64,000 bases of DNA from Microbacterium timonense (lineage in GTDB: Bacteria > Actinomycetota > Actinomycetes > Actinomycetales > Microbacteriaceae), in the NCBI RefSeq assembly GCF_900292075.1, contig NZ_OLMV01000008.1, forward strand, positions 62,001 through 126,000, read 5' to 3'. A model generated the notes under the pieces. The model was given only the letters and a program-made list of their open reading frames with translations, was not told the DNA's origin and did not search any database. The position numbers were made by a program, and so were the translations under genes. Each line of letters opens with the position of its first letter. Position 1 is the stretch's first letter. Positions 42,816 to 52,096 of this stretch are shown piece by piece.

Positions 42816-43334
42816 TCAGCGGCCGGTGCCGGCGTACACGGTGGCCTCGATGTCGCCATCCAGGCCGTAGGCGGTGTGCACGACGCGGGCCGCCTCGGCG
42901 AGGTCGTCTCCGCGCACCACCACCGAGATGCGGATCTCGGAGGTCGAGATCATCTCGATGTTGATGCCGGCCACGGACAGCGCCTCGAACAGGGTCGCCG
43001 ATACGCCGGAGTGCGTGCGCATCCCCGCACCCACCACCGACAGCTTGCCGATCTGGTCGTCGTGCACGAGGCTCTCGAAGCCGATCTCGGCCTGCTCTGC
43101 GGCCAGGGCCTTGAGCGCCGTCGCCGCGTCGGTCTTGGGCAGCGTGAACGAGATGTCGGTGCGGCCGGTGGTCGCGGCCGACACGTTCTGCACGATCATG
43201 TCGACGTTCGCGCCCGACTTCGCGACGACCTTGAAGATCTCGGCGGCCTTGCCGGGCACGTCGGGCACGCCGATGATCGTGATCTTGGCCTGGCCGAGGT
43301 CGGTGGCGACTCCGGCGACGATCGGCTCTTCCAT
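42816..43334 (-). CDS. Aspartate kinase, beta subunit (internal start)
   Basis: Inside lysC an ATG at 43332-43334 (MEEPIVAGVATDLG) is preceded by AGAGGGAG with a 5-base gap, much better than the site of the full-length gene. The product is 172 residues and holds only the two ACT domains. In Corynebacterium glutamicum and Bacillus the beta subunit is made in this way and forms an alpha2beta2 enzyme under lysine/threonine feedback. Confidence 0.72.
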   Translation of the reverse strand: MEEPIVAGVATDLGQAKITIIGVPDVPGKAAEIFKVVAKSGANVDMIVQNVSAATTGRTDISFTLPKTDAATALKALAAEQAEIGFESLVHDDQIGKLSVVGAGMRTHSGVSATLFEALSVAGINIEMISTSEIRISVVVRGDDLAEAARVVHTAYGLDGDIEATVYAGTGR

Positions 43335-44102
43335 CTGTTCTCCCTCTTGGCCGTCGGGAACGCTCATCCCCGGCCCCAGCACATAGGTCCCCACGCCCGA
43401 GCTGAACGTGGAGCGGGCATGGATCAGGACGCCGTGACGGCGGGCGTACTCGACGGCGCGGATGTACAGCACCTTGGCGCCGTTGGCGGCCAGTTCGAGC
43501 ATCTCCTCTGCCGAGACGACTCCCAGCTTGCGGGCCTTGGGCACCACGCGGGGGTCGGCGGTGAAGATGCCGTCGACGTCGCTGTAGATCTCGCAGACAT
43601 CGGCGTCCAGCGCCGCCGCCAGCGCGACGGCGGTCGTGTCGGACCCGCCGCGCCCGAGCGTCGTGATGTCCCGCGTGTCACGGTTGAAACCCTGGAACCC
43701 GGCGACGATCACGATGGCGCCCTCGTCGAGCGCTTCGCGCAGCCTCACCGGCGTCACATCGACGATGCGGGCAGCTCCGTGATCGGCCGTGGTGATCATG
43801 CCCGCCTGGCTGCCCGTGAACGACCTCGCCTCGAACCCCATCGAGTGGATCGCCATGGCCAGCAGCGCCATCGAGATGCGCTCTCCGCTCGACAGCAGCA
43901 TGTCCAACTCGCGCGGAGCCTGGATCGGCGCCACCTGCGCGGCGAGATCGAGCAGCTCGTCCGTGGTGTCGCCCATCGCGCTCACGGCCACGACGACGTC
44001 ATGACCGGCCCGGCGGGTGTCGACGATGCGCTTGGCGACGCGCTTGATGCTCTCGGCATCCGCGACCGACGATCCGCCGTACTTCTGGACGATCAGCGCC
44101 AC
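42816..44102 (-). CDS. lysC: Aspartate kinase, alpha subunit
   Basis: The 428-residue enzyme phosphorylates aspartate, the first step to lysine, threonine, methionine and wall diaminopimelate. The kinase domain has VQKYGGSSVADAESIKRVA, GFQGFNRDTRDITTLGRGGSDTTAVALA and EIYSDVDGIFTADPRVVPKAR; the C-terminal ~170 residues form two ACT domains (VSAATTGRTDISFTLPKTDA, HSGVSATLFEALSVAGINIEMISTS), where lysine and threonine bind in related enzymes. GTG 44100-44102. Size and domain plan match Corynebacterium LysC, including an internal start for the beta subunit at 43334. Confidence 0.96.
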   Translation of the reverse strand: MALIVQKYGGSSVADAESIKRVAKRIVDTRRAGHDVVVAVSAMGDTTDELLDLAAQVAPIQAPRELDMLLSSGERISMALLAMAIHSMGFEARSFTGSQAGMITTADHGAARIVDVTPVRLREALDEGAIVIVAGFQGFNRDTRDITTLGRGGSDTTAVALAAALDADVCEIYSDVDGIFTADPRVVPKARKLGVVSAEEMLELAANGAKVLYIRAVEYARRHGVLIHARSTFSSGVGTYVLGPGMSVPDGQEGEQMEEPIVAGVATDLGQAKITIIGVPDVPGKAAEIFKVVAKSGANVDMIVQNVSAATTGRTDISFTLPKTDAATALKALAAEQAEIGFESLVHDDQIGKLSVVGAGMRTHSGVSATLFEALSVAGINIEMISTSEIRISVVVRGDDLAEAARVVHTAYGLDGDIEATVYAGTGR

Positions 44103-44254
44103 GATGAGTCTCCACGCGTGTCTCGAGGGCGGGCGAGGAGGAACGCACCGTCTCGTGCGTCGGTGCGCACGAGCGCCTCACCCGACGTTCCATCTTACGG
44201 ACGCCCTCATGCGCCGCCGGCCATGTGACGGGGGCGAGCGCTAGCATCCGTCGC

Positions 44255-44743
44255 ATGGAGCAGATCGCCGCGTGGTCGGAGTTCAACGTCGCCATGGTGG
44301 GAGCGACCGCCGCGTTGGCCGGTCTGGTGATCGTGGCGGCGAGCGTCAACATCGGCGACATCATCAAGGAGGCATCGCTGACCGCGCGGCTGGCGGCCGG
44401 CATCGCCGGACTCGTGCTCGCTCTCGCCGGATCGGCGGTCGGTCTCATTCCCGACATCGGCGCGCCGGCTTACGGCGTCGCGATGATCGCGCTGGCGCTG
44501 GGAGCGGCCGCGTTCCAGGCGCAGGCCTCGCGGCGCATCTTCGAGAACCGGCATCCTGCGAACCGGCTGCGCGTGGCCAAGGCCGCGGTGGGCTTCATCG
44601 CTCCGGTCGCGTATCTCGTCGGTGGCGCTCTGCTGACCGCAGGATGGGACGGAGGTTTGGCGTGGTTCGCGGTGGGCTCGATCGTCGCCATCATGGCCGC
44701 GCTGATGGTGTCGTGGATCGTGCTCGTCGAGGTGCTTCGCTGA
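44255..44743 (+). CDS. Four-helix membrane protein of unknown function
   Basis: The 162-residue protein has four hydrophobic segments (VAMVGATAALAGLVIVAASV; LAAGIAGLVLALAGSAVGLI; YGVAMIALALGAAAF; and a pair near the C-terminus ending IVAIMAALMVSWIVLVEVLR). It resembles small, uncharacterised actinobacterial membrane proteins and no function can be proposed. The frame opens at 44225, but TAGCAT at 44242-44247 ends 7 bases before ATG 44255 and no ribosome binding site is present, which suggests a leaderless mRNA. It is divergent from lysC and convergent with the EamA gene. Confidence 0.75.
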   Translation: MEQIAAWSEFNVAMVGATAALAGLVIVAASVNIGDIIKEASLTARLAAGIAGLVLALAGSAVGLIPDIGAPAYGVAMIALALGAAAFQAQASRRIFENRHPANRLRVAKAAVGFIAPVAYLVGGALLTAGWDGGLAWFAVGSIVAIMAALMVSWIVLVEVLR

Positions 44744-44772
44744 CGAACCCGGGCCCAGGACGAGCCGGCGGA

Positions 44773-45708
44773 TCAGCCCGACGCGACGGGTGGCAGTTCG
44801 CCCTCGGGCTGCGGCCGCGGCGCCCGGAGGCGTCCGCCGGTCGCCGCGAGCCAGCAGCCCACGACGACTAGCGGGAAGCCGATCAGCAGCCCGATCGTGA
44901 GCGGCTCGGAGAGGATGATGGTGCCCAGCACGATGGCCACGACAGGGTTGACGTAGGTGAACAGCGGCGCGCGCACCGGACCGACCCGCGCGATGAGCGC
45001 GAAGAACGTGATGAACGCGACCGCTGTGCACAGCACCGCCAGGGCGACCAGCGACACCGTGCTCTCGACGGTCGGCACCTCGTGCTGGGTGAGGAAGGCG
45101 ATCGGCGTGTAGAACAGCCCGACCGCCAGCAGCGCCAGGGTGATCGTGCCGAGTGACGGCACGTCGCGCAGCTTCGTGGCGATGACGAACGGCGCGATCG
45201 CGTACAGCAGCGCGACGAGGAGCACCTCGCCGACCGCGATGAGGCCGCCGCCGCCCTCGACGGCCAGTCCCGGTCCGGCGACGATCACGAACACCCCGAT
45301 GAACCCGACGAGCAGCCCGACGGCGCGCGCCGGGTTGAGGACCGAGCGATCGCCGCCGCCGAGGGCGATGATGGCGGCGAACAGCGGCACGGTCGCCACC
45401 AGCAGGCCGGTCAGCCCCGAGGGCAGGGTCTGCTCGGCGTGGCCCAGGAGCAGGAACGGCCCGGCCATCTCGATCGCGCCGAACAGCAGCACCCAGCCGA
45501 TCTTGGCGAACGCCGGGCGCAGCGCCTTCTGACGCAGCGCGAAGGGCAGCAGGATGAGGGCGCCCAGCAGCGTGCGGCCTGCCACCACCGCGGCCGGCGA
45601 GTAGGAGTCCACCGCGACGCTGATGAACAGGTACGGGATGCCCCACAGCAGCGCCATCGCGCCGAACAGGAGCCACGCCCGCGTGTCGAACCGCTGCGAA
45701 GAGTTCAT
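44773..45708 (-). CDS. EamA/DMT-superfamily transporter (RhaT/YdcZ-like)
   Basis: The 311-residue protein has ten membrane helices in two EamA repeats: LLFGAMALLWGIPYLFISVAVDSYSP opens the first, ALLAVGLFYTPIAF lies in the second, and the C-terminal GPVRAPLFTYVNPVVAIVLGTIILSEPLTIG is the typical family ending. It probably exports amino acids or other metabolites. Start is ATG 45706-45708 with GAGAGACGAG upstream rather than the first possible Met at 45741. It follows recR on the same strand after 128 bp. Its location beside lysC/asd hints at amino-acid export, but this is only context. Confidence 0.9.
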   Translation of the reverse strand: MNSSQRFDTRAWLLFGAMALLWGIPYLFISVAVDSYSPAAVVAGRTLLGALILLPFALRQKALRPAFAKIGWVLLFGAIEMAGPFLLLGHAEQTLPSGLTGLLVATVPLFAAIIALGGGDRSVLNPARAVGLLVGFIGVFVIVAGPGLAVEGGGGLIAVGEVLLVALLYAIAPFVIATKLRDVPSLGTITLALLAVGLFYTPIAFLTQHEVPTVESTVSLVALAVLCTAVAFITFFALIARVGPVRAPLFTYVNPVVAIVLGTIILSEPLTIGLLIGFPLVVVGCWLAATGGRLRAPRPQPEGELPPVASG

Positions 45709-45836
45709 GTCTCGTCTCTCGTGATGACCGTCGTCATCCATTCAGTCTGCGAGGCGCGCCCCGGACCGGCGAGACGCACGACCGCCAATCTACGGCGGAC
45801 CACCGACATCCGACACTGCAACGCCGGCGATGGTGC

Positions 45837-46430
45837 TCAGACGGACCGGCGGCCTTCGAAGGCGCGCCCGAGGGTCACCTCGTCGGCGTACTCCAGGTCG
45901 CCGCCGACGGGCAGTCCCGACGCCAGGCGCGTCACCGTGATGTCGAGCGTGTGCAGCAGGCGGCTGAGGTAGGTCGCGGTGGCCTCGCCCTCGAGATTCG
46001 GGTTGGTGGCGAGGATGACCTCTTGCACGGTGCCGTCCGCGAGGCGCTGCATGAGCTGCGTGATGCGCAGATCGTCGGGACCGATCCCGGCGATGGGACT
46101 GATCGATCCGCCCAGCACGTGATAGAGCCCGCGGAACTCGCGAGTGCGCTCGATCGCGGCGACGTCCTTCGCGTCCTCGACGACGCAGATGAGCGTCTGG
46201 TTGCGCCGCGGGTCGCGGCAGATGGCGCAGCGCTCCTGCTCGGACACGTTGCCGCACACCTCGCAGAAGCGCACCTTCTCGCGCACCACGCTGAGCAGTT
46301 CGGCCAGATGCGAGACGTCGAAGTTGGGTGTCTGGAGGATGTGGAACGCGATGCGCTGCGCCGACTTGGGACCGATTCCGGGAAGCCGCCCGAACTCGTC
46401 GATCAGGTCTTGGACGATGCCGTCGTACAT
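45837..46430 (-). CDS. recR: Recombination mediator protein
   Basis: RecR (197 residues) helps load RecA at gaps together with RecO/RecF. The N-terminal helix-hairpin-helix LIDEFGRLPGIGPKSAQRIAFHIL is followed by a zinc finger (C56, C59, C68, C71 in FCEVCGNVSEQERCAICRD) and the Toprim domain (ICVVEDAKDVAAIERTREF, EVILATNPNLEGEATATYL). ATG 46428-46430 is 3 bases after the dnaX stop, so the genes are translated together, as in most bacteria. Confidence 0.97.
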   Translation of the reverse strand: MYDGIVQDLIDEFGRLPGIGPKSAQRIAFHILQTPNFDVSHLAELLSVVREKVRFCEVCGNVSEQERCAICRDPRRNQTLICVVEDAKDVAAIERTREFRGLYHVLGGSISPIAGIGPDDLRITQLMQRLADGTVQEVILATNPNLEGEATATYLSRLLHTLDITVTRLASGLPVGGDLEYADEVTLGRAFEGRRSV

Positions 46431-46433
46431 GGG

Positions 46434-48635
46434 CTAGCTGAACCTCGTCGGCGGCTGGTAGGGCTCTTCGCGCACGAAGGTGGCGCCGAGCACCTGGCGC
46501 ACGACCGCCTCTCCGTAGCGCTGCACACCGCCGTTTCGCGTCGTCACGACCGGCGCCAGGGGCGGGGCGACGACCGGCGGCACGGGGACGTCGGCGATCG
46601 CGTCGGTGTCGTCGTCTTCGTCGTCGCGCTCCACGGACGGGGCGACATCGGCCGGCGGAAGCACCTCGCCCTCACGCGGAGGCGCGAGGGTCGCGGTGCG
46701 CGCGCGCGCCGCGGCGTCTTCGGGCTCGTCGTCGACGGCGAACTGCGGCACGGCGCCGGCAGGCATTCCCGCGGGACCCGGGTCGGGCGGCGGGGCGTCA
46801 TCGTCGGACGGGATCGGGGCGACCGCCCATTCGGTCACGGCGGCAGCGGACGGCGAAGCAGCTGCCGGCGGAACGGGCGAAGATGCCGCTGCCCGCGCGA
46901 CGCGTGCGCCGGGGGACGTCGTCGAACCGCCGGCCGGCGCGGCTGAGGGAGGAGCAGCCGGTGCGCTCGAGGCCGGACCCGACGGCGCGGGACTCACAGC
47001 GCTGGGGCCGGCTGCACCAGAATCCGACCGACCCGGGCCCGTCGGTCCCGGCTCGCCGAGACGGGTGAGGAACTTCACCTGGGTTCCGAACAGCTGCTCG
47101 ATCGCACCGCGGACGTCGAGGAACGCGCCCTGACCCTGCGGCTTGGGCTTGAACTTCGTGAGGTCACCAGCGCTGGCGAACTCGAGCGTCACGACGTGAT
47201 CGGACCCGTTATGGGTGACCGCCACCGGCCGCGCGCCGGTGGCCACCATCCAGGAGGACCGGCTGATGCCCTCGAGGCGGGACAGGACGTCGGGCCATGC
47301 GTGCACGAGCTCATCGAAGGTCAGCTCGCGGGTCCGCGCGGCCGCGGGCGCATCTTCCGGCGCGACGACGGCCGGTGCAGCGGCGGCCCGCTCCTCGGGC
47401 GTCGATGGCGCCGCGGGCGCCGGTGCGGCCGGGGGTGCGGCAGCCGGGCCCGTCGGCGCCGCGGCCGGCACAGCCGGTGGCGCAGCGGTGGACGCGGCGG
47501 GAGTCGCCGGGGCTGCGGCATCCGCGCCCCGCGCGAGCACGCGCGCGACCATCAGCTCCAGCTGCAGGCGCGGCGAGGTCGCCCCCGACATGTCGTCGAG
47601 CGTCGCGATCACGAGGTCGGCGATGCGAGACAGCCGCGCGGGTCCGAAAGCGTCCGCCTGCCGCTGCATGCGCGCGAGGTCGTCGGCCGACACCCCGCGG
47701 AGCACTGCAGCCGCGCCCTGACCCGTCGCCGCCACGACGATGAGGTCGCGCAGACGCTCGAGCAGGTCGTCGACGAAACGGCGAGGATCCTGCCCGGTCT
47801 GCACGACCCGGTCGACCGCCGCGAACGCCGCGGACGCGTCGGCAGCCGCGAACGCGTCGACGACCTCGTCCAGAAGTTCCGCGTGGGTGTACCCGAGGAG
47901 GGCGACGGCGCGCGCGTACTTCACGACGATCTCGCCGTCTTCAGCGTCGGAGCCGGCGATCAGCTGGTCCAGGAGGGAGAGCGTGTCTCGCGGCGAGCCG
48001 CCTCCGGCGCGGACGACGAGGGGCAGCACGCCCGCCTCGACCTCGACGCCTTCCTGTGCGCACAGCTGCTCGACATACTCGAGCATGGCGGCCGGGGGCA
48101 CCAGGCGGAACGGGTAGTGGTGCGTCCGCGAGCGGATCGTGCCGATGACCTTCTCGGGCTCGGTCGTGGCGAAGATGAACTTGACGTGCTCGGGCGGCTC
48201 TTCGACGAGCTTGAGCAGGGCGTTGAAGCCCTGCGGGGTCACCATGTGGGCCTCGTCGAGGATGAAGATCTTGAACCGGTCGCGGGCGGGCGCGAACACG
48301 GCCCGCTCGCGGAGGTCGCGGGCATCGTCGACGCCGTTGTGGCTCGCCGCGTCGATCTCGACGACATCGAGCGAGCCGCCGCCGCCGCGCCCCAGCTCGA
48401 TGCAGCTGTCGCACTCGCCGCACGGCGTGTCGGTCGGCCCCTGCGCGCAGTTCAGGCAGCGCGCCAGGATGCGGGCAGACGTGGTCTTGCCGCAGCCGCG
48501 CGGACCCGAGAACAGGTACGCATGCCCCACGCGGTCGCTGCGCAGCGCGGTCATGAGCGGCTCGGTGACCTGCGCCTGACCGATCATCTCGCCGAACGAC
48601 TCGGGCCGATAGCGGCGGTAGAGGGCGGTGGTCAC
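46434..48635 (-). CDS. dnaX: DNA polymerase III gamma/tau subunit
   Basis: The 733-residue clamp-loader motor. The AAA+ core has Walker A FSGPRGCGKTTSARIL (44-52 region), zinc cysteines C63, C72, C75 and C78 (NCAQGPTDTPCGECDSC), Walker B FKIFILDEAHM and sensor 1 IFATTEP, sensor 2 GSPRDTLSLLDQL. Domain III ends near residue 360, followed by a long Pro/Ala-rich linker and a tau-like C-terminal part (LTFDELVHAWPDVLSRLEGISRSSWMVATGARP). No obvious A/T slippery sequence for a gamma product is visible in the GC-rich linker. GTG 48633-48635. recR follows after 3 bases. Confidence 0.95.
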   Translation of the reverse strand: MTTALYRRYRPESFGEMIGQAQVTEPLMTALRSDRVGHAYLFSGPRGCGKTTSARILARCLNCAQGPTDTPCGECDSCIELGRGGGGSLDVVEIDAASHNGVDDARDLRERAVFAPARDRFKIFILDEAHMVTPQGFNALLKLVEEPPEHVKFIFATTEPEKVIGTIRSRTHHYPFRLVPPAAMLEYVEQLCAQEGVEVEAGVLPLVVRAGGGSPRDTLSLLDQLIAGSDAEDGEIVVKYARAVALLGYTHAELLDEVVDAFAAADASAAFAAVDRVVQTGQDPRRFVDDLLERLRDLIVVAATGQGAAAVLRGVSADDLARMQRQADAFGPARLSRIADLVIATLDDMSGATSPRLQLELMVARVLARGADAAAPATPAASTAAPPAVPAAAPTGPAAAPPAAPAPAAPSTPEERAAAAPAVVAPEDAPAAARTRELTFDELVHAWPDVLSRLEGISRSSWMVATGARPVAVTHNGSDHVVTLEFASAGDLTKFKPKPQGQGAFLDVRGAIEQLFGTQVKFLTRLGEPGPTGPGRSDSGAAGPSAVSPAPSGPASSAPAAPPSAAPAGGSTTSPGARVARAAASSPVPPAAASPSAAAVTEWAVAPIPSDDDAPPPDPGPAGMPAGAVPQFAVDDEPEDAAARARTATLAPPREGEVLPPADVAPSVERDDEDDDTDAIADVPVPPVVAPPLAPVVTTRNGGVQRYGEAVVRQVLGATFVREEPYQPPTRFS

Positions 48636-48738
48636 TCCCCCAGCCTACGGCTTGGCGCCGACACTGCGGCAGGCTCGACGCGTCGCAGCGCGGCGGGCCG
48701 GGCGCGGGCGCTCACGACCGTGGGCACCCGCGCCACGA

Positions 48739-51273
48739 TCACACGTCCGCGCCGTGTTCGACATCCGCTCCCACGATGATCGGAATCGTCGAGGTCACCG
48801 TCGGGACGGAGGCCGACAGCAGCGAACCGTCCTCGCGGCGGGCGTCGCCGAGGGCGCGGAGAGTCGGCCGGCCGGAGATCACCGGACCCTGCCCGTCGAG
48901 CGGCACGGTGACCTCTTCGTCCGGCCCGACGACGTAGCCGACGCCGCGGACGCTGAATCCGACGGGGTCGCCCTGGCCGGCGCGCACGCGCAGCTGGTCG
49001 CGCGTGAGGGTGATGTGAAGAGGGGTGCCGTGCCATTGCAGCGCGAACTCGAGCGAGGGCCAGTCGGCGGGCAGCCGCGGGTCGAAGGAGAGTTCGCCGA
49101 AGTGATCGCGCATGCCGCCGAAGCCGGAGACGAGCGCAGTCCACACGCCGCCGGCGGAGGCGACGTGCACGCCGTCGGCGGCGTTGTGGTGCAGGTCGCC
49201 GAGGTCGACGAAGATGGACTGCCGGAAGTACTCCAGCGCGAGGTCCTGGTAGCCGACCTCGGCGGCCAGGATCGACTGCACCACGGCCGACAGTGTCGAG
49301 TCGCCCGTGGTCAGCGGGTCGTAGTACTCGAAGTCGGCGAGCTTGTCTTCGGCGGAGAAGTGGTTGCCCTGCAGGAACAGTGCGAGCACGACGTCGGCCT
49401 GCTTGAGCACCTGGTACCGGTAGATCACCAGCGGGTGGAAGTGCAGCAGCAGCGGCCGCTGGTCCGGCGGGGTGTTCTCGAGGTCCCAGATCTCCCGCTC
49501 CAGGAACACGTGGTCCTGGGGGTGGATGCCCAGGGCCGGGCTGAACGGGATGTGCATGGCCTCTGCGGCCCGTTCCCACGCGTCCGGCTCGCCGGGATCC
49601 AGCGAGAGCCGGTCGACCATCTGCCGGTACACCTCGCCGTCCGCCTCGGCCATGTCACGCACGGTGCGGGCGGCGAACCGCAGGTTGAACCTCGCCATGA
49701 CGTTGGTGAAGAGGTTGTCGTTGACGACCGTGGTGTACTCGTCGGGCCCGGTGACGCCGTGGATGTGGAAGGTCTCGCCCTCGCCGTCCACGACGCCGTC
49801 GCTGGAGCGCCAGAACCCGAGAGTGGCCCACAGCCGCGCCGTCTCCACCGCGATGTCCACGCCCTCACGGAACAGGAACTCCTCGTCACCGGTGGCGCGC
49901 ACGTACTTGGCGAGCGCATAGCTGACGTCGGCGTTGATGTGGTACTGCGCGGTACCGGCGGCGTAGTACGCGGATGCCTCTTCCCCGTTGATCGTGCGCC
50001 AGGGGAAGAGCGCTCCCGCCTCGTTCAGCTGGTAGGCGCGGCGACGAGCCGCGGGGAGCATGAGGTACCGCATGCGCAGCGCGTTGCGCGCCCACAGCGG
50101 CGTCGTGTACGCCAGGAACGGCAGCACGTAGATCTCGGTGTCCCAGAAGTAGTGACCCGAGTACCCCGACCCCGTCATCCCCTTCGCCGGCACGCCCAGG
50201 CTGTCCGCGCGCGCCGAGGCCTGCGCCAGCTGGAACAGGCACCAGCGCGTCGCCTGCTGCAGATCGTCGTGCCCGCCGATGCGCACGTCCGAGCGCTCCC
50301 AGAACCCGTCCAGCCACGCCCGCTGCCGGGCGCGGATGGTGTCGACTCCCACAGCGAGCGCGCGGTCCAGCGTGCGGCGACCACGGTCGACGAGCTCCCG
50401 CGCCGGCACGCCGCGGGAGGTGTGGTACGTCACCAGCTTGGTGACCCGGATCGGCACCCCGGCCTTTGCCTGCACCCGGAACACGTTCTTGGCGATGTCC
50501 GGCTCGATCAGCGTGCGGGCGCTGTACGGGTTCTCGGTCTCCACCAGGTGGTCGGCCACGACCGCGAGCGTCATGCCGGAATCCGTCACCCGGTACGACA
50601 GAGCGGAGCGGAGCTTGGCCTGCCAGTACTCCTGCGGCTGCAGCACCCGCTCCTGGAACCGTTCGCTCTTGCGCGGATCGAACGCGGCCCTGGCCGCCGC
50701 GCGGGTGGCCGCCGGCGGCGTGCCGCCGTAGACGTCCTCACCGTCCTGCCGGTTGATGATCTGACACGACACCGTCACCGGCGCGTCGGCGTTGAGCACC
50801 GTCACCTCGACGCTCATCACCGCGAGGTGCTTCTCCTCGAACGACACCATCCGGTCCACATCGATGCGCACCTCCTTGCCCGAAGGAGTCACCCACAGCA
50901 GATGCCGGCGCAGGATCCCGTCGCGCATGTCGAGCACCCGCTCGTACTCCCGCAGATCCGCGATGTCCAACGACAACGGCTCGTCGTCCACATACACCCG
51001 CATGACCTTCGCGTCGGGGGCGTTGATGATGGTCTGCCCGACCTCCGCGAACCCGTACGCCTGCTCGGCGTGACGGATCGGGAACGTCTCGTGGAACCCG
51101 TTGATGAACGTGCCGTGCTCGTGCGCGAACCGCCCCTCGGAGTGGTTGCCGCGCAGCCCGAGATAGCCGTTGCCCACGGCGAACAACGTCTCGGTGACGC
51201 CGGCATCGTCCAGCCCGACCGACTTCTCGACGAGACGCCAGGGGTCGACGGGGAACCGATCGCGATCGATCAT
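48739..51273 (-). CDS. Glycoside hydrolase family 65 disaccharide phosphorylase
   Basis: The 844-residue protein has the GH65 plan: N-terminal beta-sandwich (LFAVGNGYLGLRGNHSEGRF), a linker with VYGGTPPAA and the (alpha/alpha)6 barrel with KGMTGSGYSGHYFWDTEIYVLPFL and FHIHGVTGPDEYTTVVNDNLFTN, whose Glu in GPDEY is the general acid. NHFSAEDKLADFEYYDPLTTGDSTLS binds phosphate (His/Lys and GxST). It splits maltose, trehalose, kojibiose or a related alpha-glucoside into glucose and beta-glucose 1-phosphate; sequence alone does not tell which. ATG 51271-51273 overlaps the stop of the beta-phosphoglucomutase gene, which handles its product. Confidence 0.93.
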   Translation of the reverse strand: MIDRDRFPVDPWRLVEKSVGLDDAGVTETLFAVGNGYLGLRGNHSEGRFAHEHGTFINGFHETFPIRHAEQAYGFAEVGQTIINAPDAKVMRVYVDDEPLSLDIADLREYERVLDMRDGILRRHLLWVTPSGKEVRIDVDRMVSFEEKHLAVMSVEVTVLNADAPVTVSCQIINRQDGEDVYGGTPPAATRAAARAAFDPRKSERFQERVLQPQEYWQAKLRSALSYRVTDSGMTLAVVADHLVETENPYSARTLIEPDIAKNVFRVQAKAGVPIRVTKLVTYHTSRGVPARELVDRGRRTLDRALAVGVDTIRARQRAWLDGFWERSDVRIGGHDDLQQATRWCLFQLAQASARADSLGVPAKGMTGSGYSGHYFWDTEIYVLPFLAYTTPLWARNALRMRYLMLPAARRRAYQLNEAGALFPWRTINGEEASAYYAAGTAQYHINADVSYALAKYVRATGDEEFLFREGVDIAVETARLWATLGFWRSSDGVVDGEGETFHIHGVTGPDEYTTVVNDNLFTNVMARFNLRFAARTVRDMAEADGEVYRQMVDRLSLDPGEPDAWERAAEAMHIPFSPALGIHPQDHVFLEREIWDLENTPPDQRPLLLHFHPLVIYRYQVLKQADVVLALFLQGNHFSAEDKLADFEYYDPLTTGDSTLSAVVQSILAAEVGYQDLALEYFRQSIFVDLGDLHHNAADGVHVASAGGVWTALVSGFGGMRDHFGELSFDPRLPADWPSLEFALQWHGTPLHITLTRDQLRVRAGQGDPVGFSVRGVGYVVGPDEEVTVPLDGQGPVISGRPTLRALGDARREDGSLLSASVPTVTSTIPIIVGADVEHGADV

Positions 51274-51998
51274 CGTGCGAACTCCTCCAGATCCTTCACC
51301 ACGACATGTGCGCCCGCGTCCGAGAGGGCCTGCGCGCCGGCACCTCGGTCGACGCCGACCACGAGACCGAACCCGCCGGCGGCGGCGGACTCGACACCGC
51401 TCAGCGCGTCCTCGACGGCGGCGCTGCGGACGGGATCCACCCCCAGCATCCGTGCCGCCTCGACGAAGACGTCGGGTGCGGGCTTGGAGGCGAGGTGGTC
51501 GCGCTCGGCGATGACGCCGTCCATCACGACGGCGAACCGGTCGCGGATGCCGGCCGCGGCGAGCACCTCCTGCGCGTTCTTCGAGCTGGACACCACGGCG
51601 ACCGGCGTGCCGGCGGCGGCCAGCACGTCCAGCAGCCGCAGCGACCCCGGGTAGGCGGCGATGCCCTCGGCGCGCAGCACGCGCTCGAACACGATGTTCT
51701 TGCGGTTGCCGATGCCGCACACCGTGTCGGCGGTCGGCGGGTCGGTGGGATCCCCCCACGGGACCTCGACGTCGCGCGAGCGCAGGAGGCTCGCCACACC
51801 GTCGTAGCGCTTCTTTCCGTCGAGGTGGTCGAAGTAGTCGCGCTCGGTGTACGGCGGGGTGATCTCCCAGGCGGCGAACAGCTCCTCGAACATCGACTGC
51901 CAGGCGTGCATGTGCACCTCGGCCGTGGGCGTCAGCACGCCGTCGAGGTCGAAGAGCACGGCGTCGTAGGCGGTCAGATCGGGCAGGGCGTGGGCCAC
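51270..51998 (-). CDS. Beta-phosphoglucomutase-type HAD phosphotransferase
   Basis: The ~242-residue protein has HAD motif I VLFDLDGVLTPTAEVHMHAW (nucleophile Asp and acid-base Asp), a helical cap with YFDHLDGKKRYDGV, motif II AVVSSSKN, the motif III lysine in ASKPAPDVFV and motif IV AAVEDALSGVESA. It would turn beta-glucose 1-phosphate, made by the GH65 phosphorylase downstream (ATGA overlap), into glucose 6-phosphate. I start at GTG 51996-51998 with GGAGG 4 bases upstream; the frame is open to 52100 but the extra part is Pro/Gly-rich and out of pattern. Longer-cap residues suggest an alpha-glucoside-linked member. Confidence 0.92.
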   Translation of the reverse strand: MAHALPDLTAYDAVLFDLDGVLTPTAEVHMHAWQSMFEELFAAWEITPPYTERDYFDHLDGKKRYDGVASLLRSRDVEVPWGDPTDPPTADTVCGIGNRKNIVFERVLRAEGIAAYPGSLRLLDVLAAAGTPVAVVSSSKNAQEVLAAAGIRDRFAVVMDGVIAERDHLASKPAPDVFVEAARMLGVDPVRSAAVEDALSGVESAAAGGFGLVVGVDRGAGAQALSDAGAHVVVKDLEEFAR

Positions 51999-52096
51999 AA
52001 GACCTCCGGGTGGGAGCGGGTTCGGGTGAGTCGGCCCTCCTTCGCGCCGCCCAGCAAGCGTAATGCGGCCGGGCGGTGCGAGGACAGCCCGAATGG

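Noticed and set aside
48628..51654. Plus-strand open frame of ~1000 codons opposite the GH65 gene
   Set aside because: Shadow of a well-supported gene with catalytic motifs; composition is that of reverse-strand GC-rich codons.
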